Assembly: GCA_026826555.1 (NCBI GenBank)
Contig: JAKSZT010053928.1
Span: forward strand, 42,060,591 to 42,124,590
Length of the DNA stretch: 64,000 bases
Reading direction: 5' to 3'
Origin: Tolypeutes matacus
Lineage: Eukaryota; Chordata; Mammalia; Cingulata; Chlamyphoridae
Positions 1 to 13,400 of this stretch are shown here, in pieces. Position numbers and translations under genes: made by a program. The notes below the pieces were generated by a model. The model had not been told where the DNA came from. It saw only the letters and a list, made by a program, of their open reading frames with translations, and searched no databases. Positions within the stretch are counted from its first letter, which is position 1, and each line of letters opens with the position of its first letter.

Positions 1-92
1 AGTAGGTCACCATTTAAAAACTGATTGTACTGCCAAAGGCCTTCTTCCCGCAGGTTCCTCTCCCTGTAGGGACTTGACTAGCTCAGTTTTTA

Positions 93-302
93 TTTTTTAT
101 TTTTTATTTTATTTTTTTATTTTTATTTTTTTAAAGATTTTATTTATTTATTCATATATCTCCCCTCTGCTGCTTGTGCTCGCTGGGTCAGCCAACCACG
201 CCGTGCAGGCGGGCCCGCCCCCACCAGGAGGCCCCGGGAACCGAACCCGGGACCTCCCATATGGTAAACGGGAGCCCTACTGATTGAGCCACAGCCGCTT
301 CC
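93..302 (-). mobile_element. tRNA-derived SINE, DAS type, short form
   Basis: Read on the minus strand it starts 'gggaagcggctgtggctcaa', has a tRNA-like body with a box-B-like 'ggttcggttcc' motif, and ends in 'gcagcagagggg' plus an (ATAAA)n/A-rich tail (T-rich on the plus strand at about 93-155). It is flanked by an 11-bp direct repeat CTCAGTTTTTA at 82-92 and 303-313, the target-site duplication of L1-driven insertion. The body still carries many CpGs, which suggests a fairly young copy. The open frame across 74-283 is only this SINE. Confidence 0.9.
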
Positions 303-313
303 CTCAGTTTTTA

Positions 314-692
314 GAATTAACGTAATCTACCTTGGAATCCATGACTCTTATAGAAGAACACAGTGATTGTTTCTGTTAAAATGTTTCCATCTCTAACTTC
401 CAGCAAAGGCATGGAGTTTATGACTAGCATATTTATCATATACTACACTAGAGATGCTTATTAAAGTTCAGATTCTTGTTTTAAGAGTTCCATTTCCATT
501 TGTTCCAGTCTCTGTCATCAGCAAACTTACGTTAGAAATACAGGGAAGATGTTAAACAGAACAAAAATCTGGGTAAAATATATATAACTAGGCAGAGTAA
601 CACCATTCCTCAATATTTTTCCTTGTTTCTCTTTTTGTTATGCTAACCTGATTTTTCTACAAATTCTAGGAAGCAAAATAGAGTCATCATCA
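314..692. other. Unique-looking AT-rich intron
   Basis: I recognise no gene, RNA or repeat in this stretch. Confidence 0.4.
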
Positions 693-1149
693 TGTTTAAG
701 TTTCCTGGCTGCTCAAACAAATGCCGTACAATGAGTTGACTTGAACAATAGGAATTTATCGGCTCACAGTTTTGAGTCCAAAATCGAGACATCATTAAGG
801 CAATGCTTTCTTCCAGAAGACAGACATGTCTGGAGCTGGCTGCCAGTGATCCCTGGTCCTTGGTTTTTCTGGACCAAGGATCATGAGAAGCATGTGGCAA
901 CCTCTCCTAGCCTCTGCCTTCTCTTCCAGGTTCCACTGATTTTCAGCTTCTGGCTGCTTCCTGTGGCTTTCTTTCTGTGAATTTCATTCTGCTTATAAAG
1001 GACTCCAGTAAGACCCATCCTGATTCAGCTGGGCCACACCTTAACTGAAGTAACCTTATTGAAAGGTCTTACTTAAAATGGGTTCACATCCACAGGAATG
1101 GAGTAAATTTAAGAACATTTTTTCTGGGGTACATAGCTCCAAGTCACCA
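693..1149 (-). mobile_element. LTR-like TG...CA repeat, xenarthran type
   Basis: On the minus strand the element begins 'tggtgacttggagc', passes through 'tgtaccccag', 'ctgtggatgtgaaccc' and 'gttaaggtgtggcccag', and ends '...aggaaacttaaaca'. It is the same family as the plus-strand copy at 63289-63942: shared blocks include 'cctgtggatgtgaac', 'ttaaggtgtggccca' and 'ataagcag'. TG...CA ends and about 0.45-0.65 kb length resemble a MaLR/ERVL-type LTR. There are no internal genes, so it would be a solo LTR. The family assignment is from memory of the pattern, not a database match. Confidence 0.6.
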
Positions 1150-1539
1150 TAATCATATTAAAAACAAAGGACTATATCATTCTGTAAAAGGCATTTATGT
1201 TATAAAATATATGTTATTTCTTAATGTATATCTGATAATAAACATTTATATCACGGTGATTATGCGCAACAAAAAAAACCACCTAATTTTATAATAAAAA
1301 TTGTTTTATGCATTATTAGTTACACTAAGACATGCTTTGGTGACAAATGTGACCAAATAAAACTGGCTGAGGTCTTTGGTCTAGCTTTGTTTTATAATTT
1401 GAAAAGCGGAATGAGACATTCATGTAGAGTATTAAAGTTAAAATGCAATCTCATTTCACTTTGAACAGCATTGAGTTTCATCCCTGAGAATCCATTAAAT
1501 TAATGGTGATCCTAAAATTAAAATTATAAACAGAAACTG

Positions 1540-1665
1540 ATGCATCTGGGTATCTGGAGGGAGTAGGGCTATGTTGGAATTCTCTGTATGGGGTTTGTAT
1601 TATTTTTACAACTGTTGTATAAGTTTGAAATTATTTCAAAATTAAGGAATTTAAAAAATGATTAA
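1540..1665 (+). mobile_element. L1 3'-end fragment, old
   Basis: The text 'gggtatctggagggag...gttggaattctctgta...' followed by 'ttgtataagtttgaaattatttcaaaat' resembles the 3' end of ancient mammalian L1 elements, with the A-rich tail near 1650. It is short and degenerate. Confidence 0.45.
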
Positions 1666-2025
1666 AAAACTGAATTCATAGCTTCAAGATATTAAAAACT
1701 CTACCCTAACACAATTAATGGATTCTAAAATCTTCAATCACATAAAATATAGAATTGCACCATTTGGGGGTTAATAGAATGGCTGGAAGGAGTCTGAGGA
1801 GTTGGTCAGCTGGGTGCTCCAGGATCTGGCATTTGTCAACACTCAATAGCCACTGTCTATTTCTGTTTAAATGAGAATGGGAACTATTCCAGGTCCTAAG
1901 GCTGACTGAGATTTCAAGTACCAAAATCAAGATTTCAAAATTAGTTGCTTGGTATTTGTTTTGGCAGTGCAATCTGCCTGGGAGAATACTGGGACTGAGA
2001 AGGAGGGGATCAACTTGCCTCTTCC

Positions 2026-2177
2026 AGTTGAATATATATATATATGATTATCTATAAATAGTACAAATACATAACAAATAATATACCATATTATTAAATA
2101 TATTTTAGTATATATACAATATACTATATATAACCTAAAATTAAGCTAATATTTTAACAGTAATATTGTATTTTGTG

Positions 2178-2208
<31 letters not shown>

Positions 2209-2350
2209 CACTATATGTTTTACTGGTTAATCTGCTATTAACCTAATATTAAATATATTATAATATATAGTATAATATATGGTATATTCTATTATGGTAT
2301 ATAGGATATAAAATAATATATAGTATATAAAAACATGACAGTGTATATGT
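2026..2350. repeat. AT-rich simple-repeat block
   Basis: Contains (TA)n runs at 2031-2045 and 2190-2209, a (TG)n run at 2177-2189 and many imperfect TATA/TAATAT repeats up to about 2340. A compound microsatellite, likely polymorphic. Confidence 0.85.
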
Positions 2351-2864
2351 TATTTATGATTATCTCCTAAAAGTAAAACTTCAAGTAGAGGGTCAGATAA
2401 TTTGTGGTGTGACAGCTATTATGTGTATGTAAACTTTCACTAAAATAAAAAAATTTGAAAGTAGCCACAGAACATCGGAGGCCAAAGGGTATATGCTTAC
2501 GTGGTCCCAAAATACTAATATTCCTCAATGTATTTCAAATTATTTCACAGTCTCCTTCTAATTCACATTTTCAAAGACAGGACATACCTGATAAGTTTCC
2601 CTGTGACTTTTTTTTTTTACAATACAGATATTAGCTTGTGGAATCTAGAAGGATTTATGCTTAGGCAAATGACATATCTCTGGGGCCAAGATGGACCAGA
2701 TTCCTGTCCTTGAACCAAAAGTCACGATTGCCTTGACCTTTTTCAGGTGTCAAGGGTCCAGAGAAATTTCATAAATACCCATGAAAGACATTTTGAAATT
2801 AAAACAAAACAAAACAAAACATAATTCCAGTGGCAAAAATAACAAATAAAAAATTTGTGGAGCA

Positions 2865-3012
2865 CTTAACTGTTAACAAAGCAATTTCACACACAGTGAA
2901 TTGAACAATCCTCACAATAGGTATTAATAGTCTTATTTTGGAGAGGAAACTGAGATACATGCAGGTTAATCGTGTTGCCCCAAATCCCACAGCCAAGACT
3001 CCAAAGAATATC
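2865..3012 (+). mobile_element. MIR SINE fragment
   Basis: The order 'attgaacaatcctcacaata', 'ggtattaatagtcttatttt', 'gagaggaaactgagatacat', 'gcaggttaat', 'cccacagcc' matches the MIR core and 3' region in sequence and spacing, with heavy decay. Confidence 0.75.
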
Positions 3013-6000
3013 TTAAACAAAGGTTTGCCTGCTAAGATCATTTAGAAATTCTACACTAAAAGTTCATCTAAAGGATTAAGGTATATAATAATGTTTAAGT
3101 AAATGGATTAAAAATGAAAATTATAAAATGTTTATTTACTTCCCAAATTAATGTACTTTTTCATTTTTATACAAAGGACTGCCTTTGTTAAGAAAATACT
3201 GAGTTTGAGATATTAAGAGAACACAATTATAACATACTCCCATGGGGCGGGAGGGGTTAGAGTCTGGCTGAGGGAACAATAACGCAATCTAGGTTGGCAG
3301 TTTTAAATGTGCTATGCCCCTTTGTTCAATGTCAAATTTTATGAACAACAACAATTTAACTGAACCATAAAATACATAAAATAGTTATCTATTTCTTTTT
3401 ATGCACATCTCACTTCACTGCTGAAGTGAAGGCTACTTGAGATCACTCTGATACCTTTGGAACATTCAGTGCCTGAGAAGTTCCTTGCAATAATAAGTTT
3501 TCAATGAATCACCTTTGCAAGTTTTTAAACCCCAGAAAAAGATAGCCCAAAATATATATCTAGGAAAGAATAATGTTCCTACAATCAAAAGGATCAAAGT
3601 TAGGAAGAAACAACCATATTATGAATAAGTTCTCCTTTTTACCCAAATGAATTATTCTAACAGCACTTCAGAAGGAATGAAAGATAGATAAAGAGTTCAA
3701 AAGCCATGGGACATTTGAAAGCCTGATATACCTAGAGGGCTAAATTCTAGCTTCTGAAATTTTTCTAACTTTAACTAGGACATAATCTCATTAAATGACA
3801 TAATGCAAAAGTGAACATAAAAGTTATACAAGAGAAATGTTAAACACTTTCAGAAGAAAAGATTGTTTATTGCTGTAGTCTTTGGTATCCTTCTCAATTC
3901 CACTTAACTGCAGTTTAAATGTATTGCTACACATCAAACCAAGTCACCCTAGCAATTTCTTATAAAATTCTCCTCAAAGTTTATAAAGATATGACAATAA
4001 CTTAAAGTATTTTATAAAGAAATTAATCCTTGAATGTTTTGAATATTTAAACTTGAAAAGGAAAAAAACAAAAGAGGCTCCTACATGACTGCCAAACCAA
4101 ATACTTCAAATCAGCTGAATTCAAAAATGAATTCAATGAATTCATTTTAACATCATTTGATAGAGTATTTCTTTTCCTCACACATCTATGCACCAATTAT
4201 GTAAGTTTTTCCAGCTGCACATGACAGAATTTTTAATATTGTATGTCTACATGCTTAGGCAACATTTAGTTGTATTTATTGATTACTTAGTGGTATTAGC
4301 TACTTAAATGTGGATTGACTATGAAAACTCTAAATGATGCAACATCATTGAGAAGGAAAATTAATAATATTCCAAGTAAATATAACTGAAGCATTTCCTA
4401 AATTTAGATAATACTTAACTTGTTATCTCTCTATCTTCCAAGTAGTTAGAATTGCTGATAAATTATTGTTTGTGCCTTCTTATAGTGATTTAATTACCTA
4501 CAGAATACAGTAGTATCTAGTTCAGATTCTTAAATTTAAGTATTAAACAAATGTGTTTACAAATATGACCAGGTTTTTAGACAGTTAATAGATAGAGCAG
4601 AAAATAAATTATATCAAGGTAAGCAATGTAATTGTGACCTAAGTTTTGACACAAATCTGGCACACCATGGGATGCAGTAAAAATCACTAGTAAAAAGAAA
4701 AAAATTCAACCCATTCATTTATCATTTTTAACCCATTTATTTTAAGTGGGAGAAAACATTGTGCACAAGGAGCTATGGATGCAAGGAGAATTAAAGCATA
4801 TTTCCTACCTTTAAGAGGGTCAGAATCTATTGGAGTCAACTAAGCAGGCAAACACCCATCTGATTAGTGTTATAATACTGGCATTTGAAAGTAGCAGTGA
4901 AGGTGCAGAGGAGTATGTGCAGAGGTCAAGAAAGGCTTCATGAAGGTAATTAAGGAGCTGCAATCTGAATTAGTTCACAGTTTGGGTTTCTGTCCTTGTG
5001 TTCGTGGCCCATCTCCTATTTCTTAAGAGCTTCCCCCCACCCCCTGCCATACACACTGTCTACAAATAACTCAATGCCACCCTTAGCATTTCTTGAGTCA
5101 TACTGACTACTCATGCTTACAGCATGCTTATTTTTCTTTCCATCTGCTTGAATGCTCCATGATTTATTGATACCCTCTTCGTCCTCCTGCAGCCTATTTG
5201 ACTTGTGCTGTAGTGGCCAAAGGATGGAAAGCAAAGTAATGTCTAGAAATGTGTCATCACCTGTTGCCTCATATGAATTAATTTAATAGTTCTTGATTAA
5301 CGTGGTTCCTTATAACATGTCCTTCTATGGCAGGGGGACTTGGTAGAAAAGCAGTGTACTGAAATGAGCCAAACTTTGAACAGGAAAGACCTATATTTGA
5401 GGAATAACATCATCCATTTTTAATTTCCTGGCCTTGTACAAATACTTAATTAACTGTTTGATCCTCAGCTTCTCATTGATAAGAAAATGTTGATAATAAA
5501 CTACCTAGTTTACTAACATATAAAAGCATCTAGAAGACAGAAGTAGCAGCAGTTCACTGAAGACTAGACATATTATCATCATCCTTTCCACTTCACTTTC
5601 ACATCTTATCTCTTCTCTCACTCCTTTAGACACAGTCCTAAATTGCCTATTTAAATATCTTTTCCTTTCCAACACCAGCATTCTGTCTCCCTTTTGAACT
5701 TTCCTTTCTAGAAAAACAGGGATAACCTGCCTCAAGCCTCACCTGAACAATTTGCATGCCTTCTTGGAAAGCCCCCAGTGAGTACGCATTCCTGTTCTAA
5801 GTAGATTAAATCCTCCCTTATCTAATTGCTTTTATTTTATCTAAGTATATTAATTTGTATTCCCAGCTCCAATAATGAAAATACATTTGTTATCCTGCTT
5901 GCATTCAGCTTCAAGTACTCGGTCTCAACAATGCTCCCATGAATAGTGACTGTCTAATGAAGTTAACCAAAATATGTGCTCCTCTACCTCCTGATAAATA

Positions 6001-6065
6001 TTTCCTAAGCAAAACCTTTCAGAATTTTACTGTATTCACACATGGGCCCTGTTTACTTTTTATAT
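3013..6065. other. Intron without recognised gene
   Basis: AT-rich. A degenerate L2-like stretch may lie at about 4750-4950 ('aaggagctatggatgcaa...ctacctttaagagggtcaga'). The small open frames here have no recognisable domain and no coding character. Confidence 0.4.
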
Positions 6066-6067
6066 AG

Positions 6068-6245
6068 AGTTCTCAAAACTCATTAGAATCACCTGGGGAT
6101 CCAAAAGAATACTAATGCTAAAGCTCAATCCAAATTCAATTAAATCAGAGTGTTTAGGGATGGGGCTCCTTGATAATTTTTAAAAGCTCACCAGATAATT
6201 CTAATTAAAACTACAGTGTCAAGATTAAGAACTTCTGATATAGAT
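6068..6245 (+). mobile_element. MER5A-like hAT DNA transposon remnant
   Basis: 'gttctcaaaactcattagaa', 'tcacctgggga', a decayed middle with 'gatggggctcct', and 'taattttaaaagctcaccagataattct' follow the order of the short non-autonomous MER5A element. Non-coding. Confidence 0.5.
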
Positions 6246-8189
6246 TAGCAACTGGTTACATATGATTGTGTGATTGGGACTTTAAACAGTTTCATTTATG
6301 TTGCTTGTTTCTCCTCCATTAATTATATTGTTGAAAGTAAAGACTATTTTCCTGTTTAGTTTGTACCAGTACTAGATGCATGGCTTCAGGCATGTCACTT
6401 AACCTCTTTTAACCAGAGTCAAGATCCTCATAATGAGCCTCCTACCTCCAGGGCAGTGGCAAGAATTAAATGAGACCTCAGTGGTACGATAACTAACTGC
6501 ACACAGCAGTCAATAGCTGCCTAAGCACCACCAATTAAAATAATATAACCTGCTTCCAAAATCATTCTCTATTATCTCCCTACCACCCACCACCCTTGGC
6601 CAAAAAAGGGGGGCAGGATATGAAACATGCAGATCTAAAAATGAAAAAAAAAAAAAAAAAATCAAAAGGAGAAGAATCTTTGGTCAAAATATAAACTATT
6701 TTCTTTTTCAGAACAGGCACGGATTTGTATTATCATCCACTTCAGCAATGTAAGAAAGTAAGTAGAAGATATCATTAATACGTAGAAATAAGCTAAGACA
6801 ACAATCTACCACTAATATTATTTGCAATGGGATGATAAATATTATATTAGAAGAGCAAGTAGGGTCTGAATTAATGCAAACTCCTGTAAAAATAAATGTA
6901 CAGCTGTTGTAGAACCACATCCCTGGAGTTTAAGATGCACATAATATTACAAGTGAAAATAGTTAAATTCAAAGGTAAGCCTCTCCAGGACACTAGAACC
7001 TTTAAATAGCAAGCTGTTTCTATGGCTGCATATTTGTAAAGAAGGGCAAATGTAGAGGAAAAGGACTTCCAATGTGGAGAGTGAACTTCAGAGCCATTTA
7101 AAGTCATAACAGTATAGGAGCCTCATATCTGCTTAACTCAGTGATAACAATAAGAAAACGGCTCTTGATTCTGTTGTACCAAAAGAAAAAAAAAATAAAG
7201 AAATTAAAATTACATAATTAAGAAATGGAATAGACTTTAAAAGATTAGGTCTAATCATCCATTTTGTTAATTTCCTGGCAATATCCCCAGCAAATGGTCT
7301 ATCTTTACTTGAACTTTTCTGGTGGCAATAAATGTAGATCTTCCTTATACTGACTGAAAAGAATTCTTATAAAGTCCATTCCTTTGTGTATGTCTACACT
7401 TTAGGATCACATAGAACAAGTTTAACACATGTTCTACATGACAGACTTTTACATACCCAGTGACAACTTTTACAATCCCCAAGAAACTTTCATTTTTTAA
7501 AAAAATCTACATTTTTTCTATGGTTACTAGCACTCTATCAATCCATGAAACTGGCAATGAAAATGGTATCTGGAAGCATCCTGCTGTCTTCCTACCATTG
7601 GATATAGGCTATGATAGAATCCAAACTTGGATTTTCCAGAGCCAGTATAGGGACCAATGATCGTGGTAGACAGAGCACCCTTTTGGATCATCCATTCATG
7701 CTACATCTTGCCCTCCCAGCCTCTTATTCAGTAATTGGAAGTTATATTCAAATTCAGTATTCTATGCTGATGGAGTTTTTTGTCATTCATGATCCTTGAC
7801 CCCAATTTTGTTTATTATTTTCATAGTCACACAGATGCCAATATGTTTTAATGATTGTTTCCTTTTAGTAAATCTGCTAAAAATCTATATTAAATTGCTA
7901 TGTCAAGAGCTATGAAAAATACTGCATATCACAACTCACATTTTTTAAGTATAACTTTTTAAGTTTTAATTTGATTCTAGATTTCCTGATATATTTCCTG
8001 TAGGTAATATGCCCACACAAAGCCACATACATACTAAAGCAATGCTATACAGAGTCCTTCAGACTGTAAACCAAAGGAAAAAAGACCTCTGATAAAGGTA
8101 ACCATACATATACTTATAGATGCAAATATTAATGTACTGAATTTTTTGATATGCAACTTCACTTTTCACTTTTTATAGGTTCTAAAATA
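6246..8189. other. Intron without recognised gene
   Basis: Unique-looking AT-rich sequence with an A-run at about 6642-6660 and A-rich patches near 7180-7200. No exon with splice sites and a recognisable domain was found. Confidence 0.4.
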
Positions 8190-10333
8190 CAAATACATAA
8201 AAAGTAATGATAAATGTTATGGTGGGCATTTATGTAATGATATATTTTGTAACAAATTCAACAAAATGGTGGGGGACAGAGGGGTATAGGAACAATGTAT
8301 GTGCACTCCACTGAAGTTAACTTGTTATCAATCAAATCTGAATGTTATAGATTTAGGATGTTAAATTAAAGCCCTATAGTAACCACAAAGAAAACATGAA
8401 AATTATATGCAGAGAGAAATGAAAAGGGAGCCAGAATGGTACAACACAAAAATAAAATTATATCAAAGTAGGCATTAATAGATGAATTAAGTGACAAAAA
8501 AAGCGTAAGACTTAAAAAGACTGAACATCAAAATATTAGAATAATGTCCTGCATTATCAACAGTTACTTTAAATATAAGTGGTTTATACTCTTCTTCCAA
8601 AAGGCAGAGATTAACAGAATGGGCCAACCAAATGCTATATACAAGAAACACACCTTATATTCAAAGACACAAATAAGGTGAGAGGGAAAAGATGGAAAAC
8701 AGTATACCAAGCAAATAATAACCAAAAGAGAGCTATTGAAGCTAAACTAATATGAGATAAAATAGACTAAGTGAAAAATTGTATGAGGGACAAAGAATGT
8801 CACCATATACTTATAAATGGTTCAATTTAACAAGAAGACAATTATAAATATATATGCACTTAACAGCAGAACCCCAAAATATATGAAGCAAATATTAATA
8901 TATCTGAAGGGAGAAATAGATGGCTCTATATTAGTAGTAGGAGACTTCAATATAATACTTTCAATAATTGATAGAACATCTAGACAGAAGATCAGTAAAG
9001 AAACGGAAAACTTGAATGATAATATAAACCAACAGACATATTTAAAACACTTCACCCAGTAGTAGAATACACAATCTTCTCTAGTGCACATGGATCATTC
9101 TCCAGGATTGACAACAGTTCAAAAGATGAGTCTCAGTAAAATTTAAAAGTATATATATTGAAATCATACAATGTATCTTCTCTGACCACCATGTAATGAA
9201 GCTAGAGATTAAAAAAAAAAAAAAAAACAAAAAAAAAAACAGAGAGCAAACTGGAAAATTCACAAATACTGTGAAAATTAAACAATACACTCAAACAACA
9301 TGGTCAAAGAGGAAATTAAAAAGGAAATTAGTAACTATCTTGAGGCAAACAAAAATGAAAGCACTACATGTCAAAACATATGGAATGCAGCAAAGGCAGT
9401 GCTGAGAGGGAAATTTGTAGCTCTAAATGCTTACATTAGAAAAAGAAGACCTCAAATCAGACACCTAACCTTACAACTGTCCAATCTACAAAAAGAAGAG
9501 CAAACTAAAGTCAAAGCAAGCAGGACAGAAATAACAAGAATAGAGCAGAGATAAATGAATGAGAGAATAAAGTAACAATTTATAAAATCAATGAAGCTAA
9601 AAGTTGTTACTCTGAAAAGATAAATAAAATCAACAAACCTTTATCTAGACTAATAAAGAAAAAAAGAGAGAAGACACAAATAACTAAAATCAGAAATGAA
9701 AGGGGGGCATTACTACTGACCCCACAAAAAAAAAAGATTATAAAAAAATCTGTACACCAAGAAATTGGATAACAGATGAAATGGACAAAGTCCTAGAAAC
9801 ATACAAACTACCAACACTGACTCAAGAAGAAACAGATATCAACAGACAAAAAACTAGTAAAGTTTTTTGAATCAGTAATCAAAAACTTCCCAACATAGAA
9901 AAGCCCAGGACCAGGTGGCTTCACAGGTCAATCCTACCAATCATTCCAAGAAAAAGTAATACCAATCCTGCTCAAACTCTTTGAAAAACAAAAAAACAAA
10001 AAACAAACAAACACACAAAAAAATACTGATGAGGAAGGAACACTACCTAACTCATTTTATGAAGTCAACATCACCCCAATACCAAAGCCAGATCAAGATA
10101 CTACAAGAAATCAAAACTACAGATCAATTTATCTTATGAATATTAATACAAAAATCCTCAAAAAAAAATACTTGCTAATCACATCCACCAGCACAATAAA
10201 AGAATTAAACACCATGATAAAGTGAGTTTTACCTCAGGTATGCCAGGGTGGTTCAAGAAAAGAAAATTAATTAATGTAATATACCACATTAACAAAACAA
10301 GAGGAAAAAACTACATGATCATCTCAATTGTCT
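8190..10333 (+). mobile_element. L1 fragment: ORF2 endonuclease to mid reverse transcriptase, decayed
   Basis: Decayed plus-strand L1. The ORF2 N-terminal part is visible at about 8575-9060 ('aatataagtggtttatactc', 'agaatgggccaacca', 'gagacttcaatataat'), corresponding to the AP-endonuclease domain. A frame at 9300-9554 reads like the linker before the reverse transcriptase (VLRGKFVALNAY...). The start of the RT domain follows at about 9890-10330 ('ccaggaccaggtggcttcac'). Stops and frameshifts are frequent, so it is not functional. It ends abruptly at about 10333, where a reversed L1 piece begins. Confidence 0.85.
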
Positions 10334-10428
10334 TCTTACAGCTGAATAGTATTCCATCATATGTCTATAGCACATTTTGTTTATCCATTCATCAGTTGAC
10401 TGGCACTTAGATTGGTTGTTTAGTGAAT
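10334..10428 (-). mobile_element. Small reversed L1 ORF2 3'-end piece
   Basis: 'cagctgaatagtattccatc' then 'acattttgtttatccattca' and 'tcagttgactggcacttaga' is the reverse complement of the standard end of L1 ORF2 (region of the [16 protein letters not shown] motif). It sits between two sense-oriented L1 RT segments. Confidence 0.75.
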
Positions 10429-13400
10429 TTTACCAAACATTCCAAGAATTAAAACCAATCCTGCTCAAACTATTCCAAAAAACTGAAGAACAGGGGACAA
10501 TTCCCAACTACTTCTATGAGGCTAACATCACCACAAATACCAAAGCCTGATAAAGATAACATAAGAAAAAAAATTACAGACCAATATACCTTATGAATAT
10601 ATATGCAAAATACTAAAAAAAAAAAAAGATTAGCAAACCAAATACAATAGCACATAAAAGTAATTATACACCATGATAAAGTGGGAAATATCACAGGTAC
10701 GCTAGGGTAGTTCAACATAAAAAAATCAATGCCACACACCAAATTAATATAATGGACAAAAAAATTCACAACACACGATTATCACAACTGACACAGAAAA
10801 GGCATTTGAAAAAATCCAGCACACCTTCTTTGTCAAAACATTTGAAAACTAGGAATAGAAGGAAACTTTCTCAACATATATGAAAAACCCACAGCTAACA
10901 TCATACTCAGTGGTGAAAGACTGAAAGCATTCTGTCTACAATTAGGAACAAGACAAGAATGCCAACTATCATCAGTTTTCAACACTGTACTGTAAGTTCT
11001 ATTCAGAGAAAATATGCAAGAAAAAAAAAAGGCATCATCACGGAAAAGGAAGAAATAAAACTTTCCCTATTTGAAGATGACATGATCCTATATACAGGAA
11101 ATCCTGAAAAATTCACAATGAAGCTACTAAAGCTAATAAGCCAATTCAGCAGTGTTGGGATATGATATTGACACAAAAATATCAGTAGTGTTTCTATATG
11201 CTAGTTATGAAAAATCTGAAGAGAAAATTCCATTTACAATAGCAACTAAAAGAATCAAATATCTAGAAATAAATTTAACTAAGGATGTAGAGGATTTTTT
11301 TTTAAGGAAGTACCAAGGATTGAACCCAGGACCTTGTACATGAGAAGCAAGTGCTCAACCACTGAGCTACATCTGCTCCCCAATGGGAGTTGTTTTTCTG
11401 TTTGTTTGTTTGTTTGTTTGTTTGTTTAGGAGGTACTAGGGATGTAACCTGGGACTTTGTACATGTGAAGCAAGTGCTCAACTGCTTGAGCTATATCCAC
11501 TCCCCAGGATGTAGAAGATTTATGCACAGAAAACTGCTAATCATTGCTAAATGATACCAAAGAATACCTAAATTAATGGAAGGACATCCCATCCCATGTT
11601 CATGAATTGAAACACCAAATATTGTTAAGATATCAATTCTACACAAAGCAATTTCCAGATTCAACATAACAGCAATCAAAATTCCAACAGCCTTTTTTGT
11701 GGAAGTGGAAAAGCCAATACAATTTATATGGAATGGTAAGAGGCCCTGAATAGCCAATCTTGAAAAAGAAGAAAGAAGTTGGAAGACTTACAATTTTCTA
11801 TTTCAAACCTTATTTTAAAGCTACAGTCATCAAAACAGCATGGTACTGGCACTAGTATAGACCATGGAATAGAATTGAGAGTTCAGAAATAAACCCTCAC
11901 ATCCATGGCATTTGATTTTAGATAAGCATGCCAAGTCCATTCAATGGGGAAAGAAGGCTCTCTTCAACAAATGGTGTTCAAAAAACTGGATATTCATATA
12001 CAAAAGACGGAAGTGGACCCCTACCTCACACCATATTAAAAAATTAACTCAAAATGGATCAAAGACCAAAATATATATATGAAACTATAAAATTCCTAGA
12101 AGAAAACACAAGGAAGCATCTTCAATACTTTTTTTTAGACAATGGTTTCTTAGACTTTACACCAACAACACAAGTAATAAATGAAAAATATATAAATAGG
12201 ACTCTATCAAAATTAAAACCTTTTGTGTATCAGAGGACTTCATCCTGAAAGTTAAAAGACAACCTACAGAAGAGAGAAACTACATCTCAGAAAAGGATTT
12301 AATTTCCAGGATATAAAAAGAAATTCTGCAACTCAACAACAAAAAGACAAACAACTCAATTTAAAAATGGGTAAAATATTTGAATAGACATTTCTCCAAA
12401 GAAGATATGCATATAACTAAAAAGCACATGAAAAGATGCTCAACATGACTGACCATGAGGGGAATGCAAATCAAAACCATAATGAGATGGCATTTCACAA
12501 CCAATAGAATGGCTACTATTAAAAAAATAGAAAACAACAAATGTTGGAGAGGATGTTTAGAAATAGGAACACTTGTTCATTGCTAGCAGGAATATAAAAT
12601 GGTGCAGCCACTGTGGAAAGCAGATGGCAGGTTCTTCAGAAAGTTAAATATAGAATTATCATACAACTCAGCAATCCCACATCTAGATATATGTCCAAAA
12701 GAATTGAAAGCAGAGACTCTAACAGTTATTTGTACACCAATGCTCACAATGGTATTATTCACAATAGCCAAATGGTAGAAGTAATCCAAGTGTCCATCAA
12801 CAGATGAATGGATAAACAAAATGTAGTATCTGCATACAAAGGAATATTATTCAGCTGTAAAAAAGAATTCTGATACATGCAACAACATAGTCCTTGCAGA
12901 CATCATGTTGAGTGAAATAAGCCAGACACAAAAGGACAAATAATGTTTGATCTCACTTATAATTGGAAAAATAATTAGAAGAATCAAATTTATCAAGTCA
13001 CAAACTAGAATACAGGTAACCTGGGCCAAGGTAGGAATAGGGAATGGGCAATTAATGCTTAATTGGTACAGAAATTCTGTTTAGAGTGATAGAAAAGAGT
13101 TGATAATGGATGGTAGTGATGGTAGCACAACAGTGTGAATATAATTAATACCACTAAATTATATATTTGTATGTGATTAAAATGGGAGGTTTTAGGTTGT
13201 ATATCTATTACTAGAATAAGAATAAAAAAGCATAGGCTTGTACAATATAAACCATGAGCCCTAGTGTAATCTATGGACTATAGTTAATAGCATATTATAA
13301 TATTATTTGATCAATTGTAGCAAAGCTACCAACTAATGTAAAATGTTAATAATAGAGGAAACTGTGTACAAAGGGGTGTGGGATATGGAGGCTATCTCTC

